Positions 17,206 to 26,901 of a stretch of DNA of 64,000 bases are shown here, piece after piece. Both the position numbers and the translations under genes were made by a program. The notes beneath the pieces are model-generated. The model ran no database searches and had not been told where the DNA came from. It was given only the letters and a program-made list of their open reading frames with translations. Origin of the DNA: an uncultured Eubacterium sp. (lineage in GTDB: Bacteria > Bacillota > Clostridia > Lachnospirales > Lachnospiraceae). The first letter of the stretch is position 1. Every line of letters begins with the position of its first letter. The stretch spans positions 3,682 to 67,681 of the forward strand of contig CAKRGX010000011.1 of NCBI GenBank assembly GCA_934338065.1. The letters are read 5' to 3'.

Positions 17206-18256
17206 CACAGAGGAATTGCGTCAGGCATTAAAAGAAGTTAGGGAAGAAGAACTAAATTTATTGTTGAAAATCTGCGAAGATAAAAAGATAGAGCAGCGGA
17301 TTGAAACCTCCCAAAAAAGAATGGATCAGAAAAAGATACACAGGCTGGCGCATAAAAAAAAGCGTTGGGAAAAGTGGTCAAGAATTGCGGCGGCTATTCT
17401 TATCGTATCGCTTGTAGGTGCTGTTTCTACATATGCGATGGAAAAAGTCCGTCAGGCAATAGTAAACTGGGATGTGAATTTAGGTAAAAATGAAGATGAT
17501 TTTCATTTTAATGTAGAAAATCCTGTGCAGACTGCATCCCCAAAAGAAAAAGAAAACATCCCGGCAAAGATCGAGCGAAGATACCATCTGACATATATTG
17601 CAGAAGGATTTCAAGAGCATGGCGAAGATTGGCAGACACAGTCCTATAAAATAGTTTACAAAAAGGAGAAGCAGCGTATCTGCTTTGAGCAATTGATTAA
17701 AACAGAGAAAACGACTGCTGATTTAGAGTTGGCAGATCAGGAGATTCTTGCCATTAATGGATATAAAGGACAGTATGGATACGAAGGAAAAGAAAGCATT
17801 TTAAGATTTGTAACAGAGGAGTATGTATTTCAGTTGTCAACAAAAGCAGCAGTGGAACGGGATGAGATGATTCGCATGGCTGAGTCGGTGGCTCAAATGC
17901 CACCCGATGAAATTGAGACATATTATAGTCCGGCATATATACCAGATGGGTATTCAAAGTGGGAAGAAGGCTGTCTTAAGGAAAATTGGACATACGATAT
18001 GTATTATGCCAAGAATAAAAAACAGTTTTTGACATTTGGACAAAGCACAATGGGAGGAACAATATCAATTGATTCAGAAAATGCAAGCAGAAAGGAAGTA
18101 ACAATTAATGGTTGGAAGGGACAATTAAATAATAAGAAGAAGAAAAAGACAATTATATGGGCAACGGATGAATATGTATTTACGGTGACAGGTGTCGGGA
18201 ATATTTCGGCAGAAGAATTGCTGAAAGTGGCCAAAAGCGTTACACCAGAAAATTAG
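17195..18256 (+). CDS. Membrane anti-sigma factor-like protein with two DUF4367 repeats
   Basis: 353 residues: a charged cytoplasmic N-terminus (1-60), one membrane segment (about 62-80) and two extracytoplasmic DUF4367-type repeats, one beginning YHLTYIAEGFQEHG (about 132) and one YYSPAYIPDGYSKW (about 248), each followed by a NGWKG/NGYKGQ motif. The gene starts inside the sigma gene with ATG behind GGGGGTGAC. By position it should hold the ECF factor at the membrane and sense an extracellular signal. DUF4367 function is unknown; the N-terminus lacks an obvious zinc-binding anti-sigma motif. Confidence 0.8.
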   Translation: MKISTEELRQALKEVREEELNLLLKICEDKKIEQRIETSQKRMDQKKIHRLAHKKKRWEKWSRIAAAILIVSLVGAVSTYAMEKVRQAIVNWDVNLGKNEDDFHFNVENPVQTASPKEKENIPAKIERRYHLTYIAEGFQEHGEDWQTQSYKIVYKKEKQRICFEQLIKTEKTTADLELADQEILAINGYKGQYGYEGKESILRFVTEEYVFQLSTKAAVERDEMIRMAESVAQMPPDEIETYYSPAYIPDGYSKWEEGCLKENWTYDMYYAKNKKQFLTFGQSTMGGTISIDSENASRKEVTINGWKGQLNNKKKKKTIIWATDEYVFTVTGVGNISAEELLKVAKSVTPEN

Positions 18257-18351
18257 CTGAAAAAAATTTTATAAAAAATGTGATTTTTTGTCCAAAAATG
18301 ATTTTGTTGAGGGTTATTATATATGAATATTAAATTTAAGGAAGGATATCC

Positions 18352-19347
18352 ATGAAAAAAATTAAAATAATTTCAATGATATTAATTTTATGTATGTTAT
18401 TTTCAGCTTGTGGGTGGACTTCGGAAGAAGTTGCCCCCATTCATACCGAAAACACAGAAATAAACAAGCTTTCCCCCTATCTGAGTATTACCCGGTCGTT
18501 TTATTCAGAGGAATCTGAAACAGGGATGAGCAGCAGATGCTTTTTTTATGATATTGAAGAAAAGAAACTGGAACAAAAAGGAACGGTGCCATATACTTCT
18601 TCACATCCACTTACTCTGTATTCAACCAGAAATGATAAGATATACTATTCGGCCTTTAGCGGAAAAGGGAAAGGAAACCAGATTTATTTAGATAATAATG
18701 GAACCGGAGAAAAAAAGACGGATCAGTTTTGTGATTTTAATTATTTGATCCAGTGCGGGGAACAATATTTTATGGCAGCTGAATTACTAGACTATTACTG
18801 TATCGAACCAATTGTCTGTGATGCGGAGTTTCGGAATTGCAGTCGCGTTATGTTCGATAAGAAAGATGACCGTTTCACATGGGTGGTAAGTACGGTTCCA
18901 AAGGAAAATAAAATAGTTTTCTCTCATTATTCAGACAATGAAATGAGAGAAGCAGATGACGTAGAAGGTGGTAATGCACCTTCTAAAATTGCCATGCTCG
19001 ATCTGGAGACAAAAAAGACAGAAACTGTTTATGAAACGAAATATTATATAGACGGAATAGCGTGTGAGGGAAAAAAGCTGATATTAAGTTGTGCACCAAA
19101 TGGAGTTACTACCAGACAGAAACATAAAATCTATGAGGTAAATTTAGATACAAAAAAGAGTGTAAGACTGAAACTGCCTTTTTATATAATGGATCAAATG
19201 GCTCTCTATGACAATATTCTGTATTTCTTAGGCTGGAAGGGGGATACAAGGGGCATATATGCTTACAATCTTACTACAAAAGAATATGACGTTATTATGG
19301 AAGAAGTAGAAGATGAATTTATCAATGGATTTTCATTAAATTATTAA
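18352..19347 (+). CDS. Predicted lipoprotein, possibly beta-propeller
   Basis: 331 residues with signal and lipobox LFSACGW (Cys20). The rest has repeated short beta-type blocks (KIYYSAFSGKGKGNQIYLD, AMLDLETKKTETVYETKYYI, KIYEVNLDTKKSVRLKLP, GIYAYNLTTKEYDVIM), as in DUF5050 or WD-like propeller proteins. It would be anchored outside the membrane. GGAAGG precedes the ATG at 18352. It lies 95 bp after the anti-sigma gene and is probably controlled by that sigma factor. No specific function is recognised. Confidence 0.7.
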   Translation: MKKIKIISMILILCMLFSACGWTSEEVAPIHTENTEINKLSPYLSITRSFYSEESETGMSSRCFFYDIEEKKLEQKGTVPYTSSHPLTLYSTRNDKIYYSAFSGKGKGNQIYLDNNGTGEKKTDQFCDFNYLIQCGEQYFMAAELLDYYCIEPIVCDAEFRNCSRVMFDKKDDRFTWVVSTVPKENKIVFSHYSDNEMREADDVEGGNAPSKIAMLDLETKKTETVYETKYYIDGIACEGKKLILSCAPNGVTTRQKHKIYEVNLDTKKSVRLKLPFYIMDQMALYDNILYFLGWKGDTRGIYAYNLTTKEYDVIMEEVEDEFINGFSLNY

Positions 19348-19403
19348 TCTCATTATTTGCAGCAAAATATCAACATCAAAAACAACATGCCATCGCTCAT
19401 CAA

Positions 19404-20846
19404 TTAAAAACGAAAATCTCTCTTACCTTCTTTGATATTTTCTATATACTGCTCCGCTTTTTTTCTTACTACCGGATTTGTAATAACCTGCAATTGTTTA
19501 CGAATAACCAATTCTCCCTTTTGCTTCGTTTCTTCTGAAGCATAGTCTTCCAAATATTCTTTCAGTGTCATCAAAGCGTTCGGTTGACAGCAATTCACAA
19601 TCTGTCCTGATTTTAGCAGCTTCATAAAGCGGTCACCTGTACGCCCTTCGCGGTAACATGCTGTACAAAAGCTTGGAATGTACCCTAGACCAAGAAGCCA
19701 GTTTACCACTTCATCCAGGCTCCGCCTGTCGGTCACATCGAATTGCGCCGAATTTTCTTCTTCCGTCTCCTCTATAGCATACCCTCCTACACTTGTACGT
19801 GATCCCCCACTAATCTGGCTGATACCAAGATCCAGTACCTTTTCCCTGGTAGACTTAGACTCTCTGGTAGAAACGATCATACCGGTATAAGGAACCGCAA
19901 TCCTTATTACCGCAACGATCTTTTGAAATATTTCATCTGAAATTGCATTCAGCTCTGCCGGATCAATATCATCTGCCGGACAAACACGGGGAACACTGAT
20001 GGTATGAGGTCCGACACCAAACCTTGCCTCCAGATGTTCTGCATGCATAATCAGTCCGATCAGCTCATAGCGGTACTTATCAAGTCCAAACAAAACACCG
20101 CATCCGACATCGTCAATGCCTGCCTCCATCGCACGATCCATCGCTTCTGTATGATAATTATAATCACTTTTTGGTCCTGTCGGATGCAACTCTTTGTAAG
20201 CCTCTTTATTATAGGTTTCCTGAAATAGAATGTATGTCCCAATCCCGGCATCTTTTAATTTTTTATAATTTTGAACGGAAGTAGCCGCTATATTTACATT
20301 GACGCGGCGGATTGCACCATTTTTATGCTTAATATCATAAATCGTATGTATACTCTCTAATATGTATTCTAACGGATTATTTACCGGATCCTCTCCTGCT
20401 TCAAGAGCAAGACGCTTATGTCCCATGTCCTGCAGGGCAATCACCTCTTGGCGAATCTCATCCTGTGTCAGCTTTTTCCTTACAATGTGCTTATTTTTAC
20501 TGTGATAAGGGCAGTATACGCAGCCATTTACACAGTAGTTTGACAAATACAAGGGCGCAAACATCACAATACGCTTACCATAAAACCGTTCCTTGATCTG
20601 CTTTGCTAATTTTTCTATTGCCTTATTTTCTTCTTGCAGTTCACACTCCAGCAAGACGGCAGCCTCTCTATGGGATATCCCCTTCATCTCTCCCGCTTTC
20701 TGCAAAATCGCATCAATTACTGACTTATTATTTTTATTTTCCTTCGCATATGCCAGAGATTCTAATATCTCTGCCTCATTTATAAATTCATCCGCAATGC
20801 TTGACTTCGGATCATATCGGCACACAGTAACCAGCTCCTTCTTCAT
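19404..20846 (-). CDS. hydG: [FeFe]-hydrogenase maturase HydG
   Basis: Radical SAM tyrosine lyase that makes the CO and CN ligands of the H-cluster. The radical SAM cluster motif is CVNGCVYC (Cys105, 109, 112), and the C-terminal auxiliary cluster is marked by FCTACYREGRTGDRFM and NCCQPNAL. The frame extends to 20975, but ATG at 20846 with GGAAG upstream gives 480 residues and a HydG-like N-terminus. The gene is single here; hydE, hydF and hydrogenase genes are not in the window. Its upstream region overlaps the divergent promoter of the membrane gene at 20958. Confidence 0.95.
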   Translation of the reverse strand: MKKELVTVCRYDPKSSIADEFINEAEILESLAYAKENKNNKSVIDAILQKAGEMKGISHREAAVLLECELQEENKAIEKLAKQIKERFYGKRIVMFAPLYLSNYCVNGCVYCPYHSKNKHIVRKKLTQDEIRQEVIALQDMGHKRLALEAGEDPVNNPLEYILESIHTIYDIKHKNGAIRRVNVNIAATSVQNYKKLKDAGIGTYILFQETYNKEAYKELHPTGPKSDYNYHTEAMDRAMEAGIDDVGCGVLFGLDKYRYELIGLIMHAEHLEARFGVGPHTISVPRVCPADDIDPAELNAISDEIFQKIVAVIRIAVPYTGMIVSTRESKSTREKVLDLGISQISGGSRTSVGGYAIEETEEENSAQFDVTDRRSLDEVVNWLLGLGYIPSFCTACYREGRTGDRFMKLLKSGQIVNCCQPNALMTLKEYLEDYASEETKQKGELVIRKQLQVITNPVVRKKAEQYIENIKEGKRDFRF

Positions 20847-20900
20847 AACGTAACTTCCTATATCTAGAATAGCACAAAAGGAATAGTGGCGCAATAATGT

Positions 20901-20929
20901 TTGCCAGAGTTCCCTTTTTTGTTTATAAT
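20901..20929 (+). promoter_or_regulatory. Promoter of the 110-aa membrane protein gene
   Basis: TTGCCA at 20901-20906 and TATAAT at 20924-20929 with a 17-nt spacer, about 28 bases before the ATG. Confidence 0.7.
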
Positions 20930-20957
20930 ATCTTATAAATAAAAGGGGGCTTCTATT

Positions 20958-21290
20958 ATGAAAAAGAGAATACAATACTTCTTATCCTATTACGAAGAAA
21001 AGATAAAGGAATCCTTATCAAAAGAGGAAAAAGAACGGGAACGGGCAGAATTACTGGTGCAGATCAATTTTTTTCAACACGAACGGCTGGTTCACCTGAT
21101 CGTAACTGTCTTATTTGCTTTATTAAGCGTAGGAAGTATTTTTATTACACTATGTGTTACCGATCTTTTTGGGGTTTTATTAATATTAGATGTGTTATTT
21201 TTTACTTTGTTGATTCCATATATAGCCCACTACTATCAATTAGAAAACGGCGTGCAAAAATTATATGAATATTATGACCGGTTACAATAA
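20958..21290 (+). CDS. Small hypothetical membrane protein
   Basis: 110 residues: a charged, coiled-coil-prone N-terminus (1-45, rich in Glu and Lys), two hydrophobic segments (about 47-68 and 72-92), then a short polar tail. AAAGGGGG precedes the ATG. It has its own promoter and a bidirectional terminator, so it is monocistronic. I do not recognise the family. Confidence 0.75.
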   Translation: MKKRIQYFLSYYEEKIKESLSKEEKERERAELLVQINFFQHERLVHLIVTVLFALLSVGSIFITLCVTDLFGVLLILDVLFFTLLIPYIAHYYQLENGVQKLYEYYDRLQ

Positions 21291-21311
21291 AATCCTCGTA
21301 AAAGAACATTC

Positions 21312-21363
21312 AAAAAACTACAGACAGCAGGTAATTTTTTACACTTCCTGTCTGTAGTTTTTC
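21312..21363. terminator. Bidirectional terminator
   Basis: 14-bp stem AAAACTACAGACAG / CTGTCTGTAGTTTT with T runs on both sides; it serves the plus-strand membrane gene and the minus-strand deacetylase gene. Confidence 0.85.
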
Positions 21364-21364
21364 T

Positions 21365-22372
21365 TTAATAAAAGCCACCATATGCCTTACCATCTGTAAG
21401 CGCTGCTCCCTTTCGTTTTGCCAGTTCGGATACCGTCAGAATATCATATCCATTCCTAACCAGCCACGGAAGCACTTTTTCCAGCGAATCTGCTGTCGTC
21501 GGATGGATATCATGCATAAGTATGATATCTCCATCTTTTACTGTCTTTTTTATCGTTTTGAAGATTGACTTTGGATTTTTTGTCTTCCAGTCCAATGTAT
21601 CTACATTCCACAAAACCATTGGATGCTTCAATGATTTCCGCATTTTAGTGCTGATCGCACCATATGGCGGACGTAGCAGTTTGATATCATAACCAACTAG
21701 TTTTTTTACCAGTTTAGCAGTCTTGTTATATTGTGAATTAACCTGTTTCATGCTCATTTGAGCAAGATTGCTGTGGTCCCATGAATGGTTTCCAATTTCA
21801 CATCCCTGTGCCACTTCCTGTTTTAACATATCTGCTCCGGCAGCCACATACTCACCCACTACAAAAAACGTCGCATGTGCATTATATTTCTTCAGCAGGC
21901 TAAGAACTTTTCCTGTGCGCTGATTATCATTACGCGGACCATCGTCAAATGTTAATGCTACAGCCTTTGGTCGCGGCGTTGGACTTGGTGTCGCAATACT
22001 CTTTGGCGGCAACGTAGGAACCGATGCAACAGCCGCCGCAACCCCATCTGGCTGTATAGTTCCTTCAGGTGTTGGAGCTGCTGTCGCTGCTGCTCCGCTC
22101 CCGCTGACAATCGGCGTTCCTCCCTGCGAATCCTTTGGTGTGTCCTTTCGATTAAGAACCAATAGGATGGCTGCCACAGCCACGGCAATCACAATACATA
22201 AAAACGCTGCAACTGCTATAACACGCTTATAATCAATACGTGAATTGCCCGTATGCCTGCTTTTGCTTTGATAATATCCTGCATTGATCAAATCATTTTT
22301 AGGCCGGTTCACATGACTGCGTGATTTTCTCCGTCTTTTGTTTCTGTTGTTATATCCTTTCATATAATCCAT
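21365..22372 (-). CDS. Membrane-anchored polysaccharide deacetylase
   Basis: NodB-type hydrolase that removes N-acetyl groups from cell-wall glycan or chitin-like polymers. The protein has a basic N-terminus, one membrane segment (about 51-73), a Pro/Thr/Ala-rich linker (about 90-138) and the catalytic domain with TFDDGP (141-146), metal-binding GNHSWDH (His196, His200), RPPYGA and ILMHDIH. The frame extends to 22402, but ATG at 22372 with GAGGTG upstream is the better start (335 residues). It overlaps the end of the upstream ATPase frame and is probably the last gene of the ABC operon. Peptidoglycan deacetylase is the most likely role. Confidence 0.88.
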   Translation of the reverse strand: MDYMKGYNNRNKRRRKSRSHVNRPKNDLINAGYYQSKSRHTGNSRIDYKRVIAVAAFLCIVIAVAVAAILLVLNRKDTPKDSQGGTPIVSGSGAAATAAPTPEGTIQPDGVAAAVASVPTLPPKSIATPSPTPRPKAVALTFDDGPRNDNQRTGKVLSLLKKYNAHATFFVVGEYVAAGADMLKQEVAQGCEIGNHSWDHSNLAQMSMKQVNSQYNKTAKLVKKLVGYDIKLLRPPYGAISTKMRKSLKHPMVLWNVDTLDWKTKNPKSIFKTIKKTVKDGDIILMHDIHPTTADSLEKVLPWLVRNGYDILTVSELAKRKGAALTDGKAYGGFY

Positions 22373-22382
22373 ATCTGTCACC

Positions 22383-23378
22383 TCATTCTTCTGGTTTTTC
22401 AATTATGATCTTACCATCAACAAGTTCCAGCTTGACCTTATTTCCTTTCATTCCCATTTCCTCCAGCAGTTCACCCGGAATCTGAACCCTCCCGGCACGA
22501 TCTAGTACGGCAAACTCTTCCTGGGTTTCTTCTTCTTTCCAATCAATATCCAGGCTTTCCAAACGCTGCTTATAGTCACTTTTCATGATACGCTCACTAC
22601 TTGTCTTGCCATCACGTATCGAGATGACACGATTTACCTTATTGGCTAATTCCTTATCATGGGTGACAATTACGATTGTTATTCCAAGTTTTTCATTCAA
22701 CTGCCGGAACATTTCTAATATATCGTCTGCTGTCTTTCGATCAACTGCTCCCGTTGGTTCATCTGCCAATAACAATTTGGGATTATTGGCTAGAGCAATG
22801 GCAATCGCGACACGCTGCTGCTCACCACCGGAAAGCTGGCTCAAACTACTGTTCTTCCGATGCCCCAGCCCTACAAGATCAAGAAGTTCCATAGCCCTTT
22901 TTTTCTTTTCTTCCGTCGTGGTAGAAGCAGTCTCATCAAACAGCATTGGCGTCATAACATTTTCCCATGCTGTTAAATAGGGAAGAAGGTTTCGGGCATT
23001 ATTCTGCCAGACGAATCCAACCGTACTTCTTTTGTACTCAACCAGTTCCTGTTCTGTCATTTGAAACAGATTTTTCCCATCCACATAGAGTTTTCCTGCC
23101 GATGGCCTGTCCAGACCACCAATCATATTCAAGAACGTAGATTTTCCACTACCACTGTTTCCTATGATTGCCATAAGTTCTCCACGCTTTACCGTTAGAT
23201 CTAGACCCTGTAAAGCCAGAACCTCAATATCCTTTGTTTTATAAATCTTTACCAAACCATCACATTCTATCATTACATCTTCCGGGACATCCAACACTTC
23301 TTCCCGCGCTTCCACCATCTCATTGGAACTTTTTAACCTTTTGATCTGGGAAACCTTTTCTTTTAGATTAATTCTCAT
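22383..23378 (-). CDS. ABC transporter ATPase with C-terminal AbrB-like domain
   Basis: MacB/LolD-type ATPase: Walker A GNSGSGKST (about 73-81), Q-loop VWQNN, signature LSGGEQQRVA, Walker B LLLADEPTGA, and H-loop VTHD. After the ATPase core a tail of about 45 residues (LDRAGRVQIPGELLEEMGMK, then VKLELVDGKIIIEKPE) looks like a SpoVT/AbrB swapped-hairpin domain, an unusual addition. An N-terminal extension of about 40 residues is also present. I chose ATG 23378, which overlaps the end of the first ATPase gene; the frame is open to 23405. It works with the ATPase and permease genes upstream. Confidence 0.9.
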   Translation of the reverse strand: MRINLKEKVSQIKRLKSSNEMVEAREEVLDVPEDVMIECDGLVKIYKTKDIEVLALQGLDLTVKRGELMAIIGNSGSGKSTFLNMIGGLDRPSAGKLYVDGKNLFQMTEQELVEYKRSTVGFVWQNNARNLLPYLTAWENVMTPMLFDETASTTTEEKKKRAMELLDLVGLGHRKNSSLSQLSGGEQQRVAIAIALANNPKLLLADEPTGAVDRKTADDILEMFRQLNEKLGITIVIVTHDKELANKVNRVISIRDGKTSSERIMKSDYKQRLESLDIDWKEEETQEEFAVLDRAGRVQIPGELLEEMGMKGNKVKLELVDGKIIIEKPEE

Positions 23379-24048
23379 TGGCAATCTCACCATCCTCAAT
23401 CTCATATATACAATCGGCTATTTCCATAAGTCCCGTGTCATGTGTTGTCATAACGATTGTTACACCTTGCCCCTCAATCAGCTCTTTAAATATTTTCATA
23501 ATCTGCAGACCGGTAGCACTATCCAGTTCAGCCGTTGGTTCATCAGCAAAAATAATCTTCGGCTTATGAGCAATTGCTCTGGCAATCGCAACACGCTGCT
23601 GCTCACCACCGGATAATTCCTGTGGCATATGATGCATACGCCCCCCCAATCCGACAAGCTTCAGACACTCTTCTGCACGTTTTTTACGATTTCCCTTATA
23701 GCCGGCAAGACGCATCACAAATTCTACATTTTCATATGCTGTCATCATCGGAATCAATGCCACTGATTGAAAAACAAAGCCAATCTCTGTTTTTCTTATC
23801 TTTTCCCTCTCATTCTCCGACATAGCCTGTATCTCGTGTCCTTGAAAAGTAACCGTTCCCTCCTTTGGATAGTCGAGCGCACTAAGCAGATTCATTAAAG
23901 TTGTCTTTCCTGATCCGGAACGTCCACGAAGCATTGTCAGTTTGCCTGCCGGAATCTGAATATTAATATCTTTAAGTGCCACAAATTCTTTTCCTCCGGC
24001 AACAGGAAAGCTCTGCTTTACATGTTTTGTTTCAATCATGATATCCAT
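23368..24048 (-). CDS. ABC transporter ATPase (MacB/LolD family)
   Basis: 226 residues with Walker A GRSGSGKTT (42-50), Q-loop FVFQS, signature LSGGEQQRVAIARAIAH, Walker B IIFADEPTAELD and switch TTHD. Family length and sequence are normal, without tail. It lies 12 bp after the large permease gene and overlaps the second ATPase gene by 11 bp. With two ATPases and a single permease polypeptide, a heterodimeric nucleotide-binding pair is likely (inference). Confidence 0.93.
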   Translation of the reverse strand: MDIMIETKHVKQSFPVAGGKEFVALKDINIQIPAGKLTMLRGRSGSGKTTLMNLLSALDYPKEGTVTFQGHEIQAMSENEREKIRKTEIGFVFQSVALIPMMTAYENVEFVMRLAGYKGNRKKRAEECLKLVGLGGRMHHMPQELSGGEQQRVAIARAIAHKPKIIFADEPTAELDSATGLQIMKIFKELIEGQGVTIVMTTHDTGLMEIADCIYEIEDGEIANEN

Positions 24049-24059
24049 TGTGACACCCC

Positions 24060-26891
24060 CTAGTCTTCCCCAAGCTTCAGTGCTTGTGAAATATTTATCT
24101 TACTGATCAGTTTACCTAACACAACCATACATATAATAATAACAATTGCGATCACACTAAACAGCCGCACCATATCTACCGATTGGAACACCACTTTTAA
24201 CGGTACAGCCTGATCGGTGGATGCATAAAAGATCTGCACAAGTGGTACAAATAAACGCGAAGCAAGGATTCCCAAAACGGCACCGATCAATATGGAAACA
24301 CCCGAACTGAATATCTGCTCATTAATCAACATCTGAATAATCTCACGTTTTGCCATACCCATAGCACGGAACACACCAAAGAGCAGTTCACGCTGCCGGA
24401 TTGACAAGATCCAATAGATCAGAAAACCGGTACAGCATAGTATCAATATAACAATAAAACTCATTGTCAAAATACCATTGGTCCCCTGGAAGAGGGCATC
24501 ATTTTTCACATCTACCAATTTGGATGCTACATCTTCGAATGTCGTATATTGTATTCCGTTTTTCTTTGCATATTCATAGATAAACCGGGAAGAACCATCG
24601 GTCTGAATCCATATCTGATACGGCTTAACTCCACAGGTCTGCTGAACGGCCGCCAGATTGGCAATGACCAGATAATTCTCTGTTGTCACTAAAGTATCTT
24701 CCTCGTTTAGCTCATGAGTAGTCTTAACATAGCCGGGAAAATAGTCAACAAAACCATATACAATACCGGTCAGATCTTTTTTGTCCTCATTGGTATAAGT
24801 AATTTTATCCCCTAGTTTTACGCCCATTTTTGATTTGAAATTACTGCTTAGCAAGATTGCATTCGCATCTGCCGCCATTGCATTCAGATAATTATTCAAA
24901 TGGGTCGGCAGTAAATCGGGATCAAAGTCACTCACTGTTTCTCCGAATTGCCGGGTATCAATTGCCATTAAGGACGTTTTCATTTCGTTTTCGCTCATCT
25001 TTTTACCAAGAGATGTTGTTATCTCCTGCTCCCGATAAACCTTTGCCGCATGTTTCACGCCTTTCATGCTTTCATAAACAGAAAAATCAGGTTCCGTGTA
25101 GGTCAATTCAAGATCCGGGTTGTCCGTCACAAACATAGAATTATCCTCCCACTGCTCCTGCAGAACAAGGGACGCTCCATTATCATATCGTATGTTACTC
25201 TCCGAATTGGTAAGGATCGTTCTTGCTACTGTTGCATTAAAAATACCAAGTGCAACCGTAAGCATCAGAAATACCATCATAAAGCTCTGCTTTCCTTTTG
25301 TCCTGAGAATCTGCAAAAAGGAAGCAAAGAATGCCGGTTTCCATCTCTTCCGCCCAATCAGGTACACAAGACGGATCAAAAGCGGCTGAATCCGCAACGC
25401 CACCAAACTTGCGCTGATAATGAATAAGGAAGAACAGATAAACAGGAACGGATCAAGAGAATCTCCCTCCAGCATCTGCGTCATTAAAGCTTCCTTACGT
25501 TGTGTAAAATTGTACAATCCATATAATGACACAAGTAAAAGGATAATATCCATATAAACACGCTGGAAAATATTTTTAACTTTTCTGTTTTTCTTTCTTT
25601 TCACATTTACAATCGTTACATTCGCATCACGTATTACAGGTAATACCATGAACGCAATAGACACCAGCATAGCTCCTAACAGATATAAAAATACAGCACC
25701 ACTCAGCGACACATGCAATGCTTTCCTCTGAATAAACTCTAAAAATCCATTGGTAGAACCGAGTGCCTTACAAAGAAAATACCCCAGGGGAAGACCCACA
25801 ACGGCGCTTATTGCCGATAAAATCGTTGATTGCAGGAGATAGATAAGTATGATCTGTTTTTTGCTTGATCCCCTGCTCTTTAACAGAGCAATTTCATTCT
25901 GCTCCAGATCAAGCATCTGTCTGGATATCATAAAGATAAAAGCCAGTAATAATGCTAATACAGGGAACTGCAGGATCAACAGCGTAGTAGTAACTTTCTT
26001 AGCAGCCACCTGATATTCATTCAGAATAGACAGATAGGCTGGTTCCTCAACACTGGCATTATAGCTGCCTGATGTTTCCTCAATCATGTTCTCTGTGTCT
26101 GACACAAGCTGGTCAACCTGTGTAGCAGCAATCTGGTTATAATCAAATACCATATGCCATGTGGTCGTCATAACGAAATTCTGTTTTTTTATGTTTAGAA
26201 AACTGTCTTCAAAAACCTTCGGTGAAATAAACAGATCCATATAATAATCCGATGGCGACTGCACCCAATAAGTATCATCTTCTTTACTATTGCTAAACAC
26301 GCCGGTTATCCGTACCTTGATTGCTTTTCCCTGCGCATCCTGAAATTTGCGCAGTTCCAGAACATCCCCCACTACCAGATCCAGTTTGCTCATGGACTTC
26401 TGACTTACTACGGCCTCCAGACAACCATCTGCTGCCACCTGATTGCCATACATTTTTCCGGACATCATGGTAACATGCTTGGACAATTCGGAAAGTGAAG
26501 ATAAACGCAACGTTTTCGACATGGCGTTTGTCTTGCGGTCTCCAACATAATAGCCTCTGGTCTTCGCCGAAGCATGGTGTTTGATCAAATAGGTCTGTAT
26601 AACATCCAGATCATCTGCTGCCGACTCTGCCATCTTCTGCAGATTTTCATACTCTTCCGCCTGTCCTTTTTGTCCTTTAAGATTAGCAGTAAAATTTAAA
26701 ACTCCCGGATTATCATTATTCGTCTGTATATAATGACTTAGCTTAGATGAAAGTGTCTTCTGTAAAGCCGCTCCCTGATACATCGGGTTGCTGCACGCAA
26801 TTGCGATCAAGAGCACATTACCGATAAGCAAACTGATAACCATCCACTTCTTATGGAGAAGTTTCTGTTTGATAAAACGCAGCATACTCAA
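24060..26891 (-). CDS. Large FtsX/MacB-type ABC permease
   Basis: 943 residues with an N-terminal membrane helix (about 18-38), a large extracytoplasmic domain (about 40-300), three membrane helices with a motif after LLILQFPVLALLLAFIF, a second periplasmic-type domain (about 560-800), and three C-terminal helices (FIVILILCCTGFLIYWILS; SSGVSILIGAVLGILASRLF; VIAIVIIICMVVLG). This is two FtsX modules fused, like SalY/YknZ-type or lipoprotein-release permeases. These mechanotransmission exporters move peptides, lipids or antibiotics rather than small solutes through the channel. The substrate cannot be deduced. Confidence 0.88.
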   Translation of the reverse strand: MSMLRFIKQKLLHKKWMVISLLIGNVLLIAIACSNPMYQGAALQKTLSSKLSHYIQTNNDNPGVLNFTANLKGQKGQAEEYENLQKMAESAADDLDVIQTYLIKHHASAKTRGYYVGDRKTNAMSKTLRLSSLSELSKHVTMMSGKMYGNQVAADGCLEAVVSQKSMSKLDLVVGDVLELRKFQDAQGKAIKVRITGVFSNSKEDDTYWVQSPSDYYMDLFISPKVFEDSFLNIKKQNFVMTTTWHMVFDYNQIAATQVDQLVSDTENMIEETSGSYNASVEEPAYLSILNEYQVAAKKVTTTLLILQFPVLALLLAFIFMISRQMLDLEQNEIALLKSRGSSKKQIILIYLLQSTILSAISAVVGLPLGYFLCKALGSTNGFLEFIQRKALHVSLSGAVFLYLLGAMLVSIAFMVLPVIRDANVTIVNVKRKKNRKVKNIFQRVYMDIILLLVSLYGLYNFTQRKEALMTQMLEGDSLDPFLFICSSLFIISASLVALRIQPLLIRLVYLIGRKRWKPAFFASFLQILRTKGKQSFMMVFLMLTVALGIFNATVARTILTNSESNIRYDNGASLVLQEQWEDNSMFVTDNPDLELTYTEPDFSVYESMKGVKHAAKVYREQEITTSLGKKMSENEMKTSLMAIDTRQFGETVSDFDPDLLPTHLNNYLNAMAADANAILLSSNFKSKMGVKLGDKITYTNEDKKDLTGIVYGFVDYFPGYVKTTHELNEEDTLVTTENYLVIANLAAVQQTCGVKPYQIWIQTDGSSRFIYEYAKKNGIQYTTFEDVASKLVDVKNDALFQGTNGILTMSFIVILILCCTGFLIYWILSIRQRELLFGVFRAMGMAKREIIQMLINEQIFSSGVSILIGAVLGILASRLFVPLVQIFYASTDQAVPLKVVFQSVDMVRLFSVIAIVIIICMVVLGKLISKINISQALKLGED

Positions 26892-26901
26892 CCTCTCCTT
26901 T

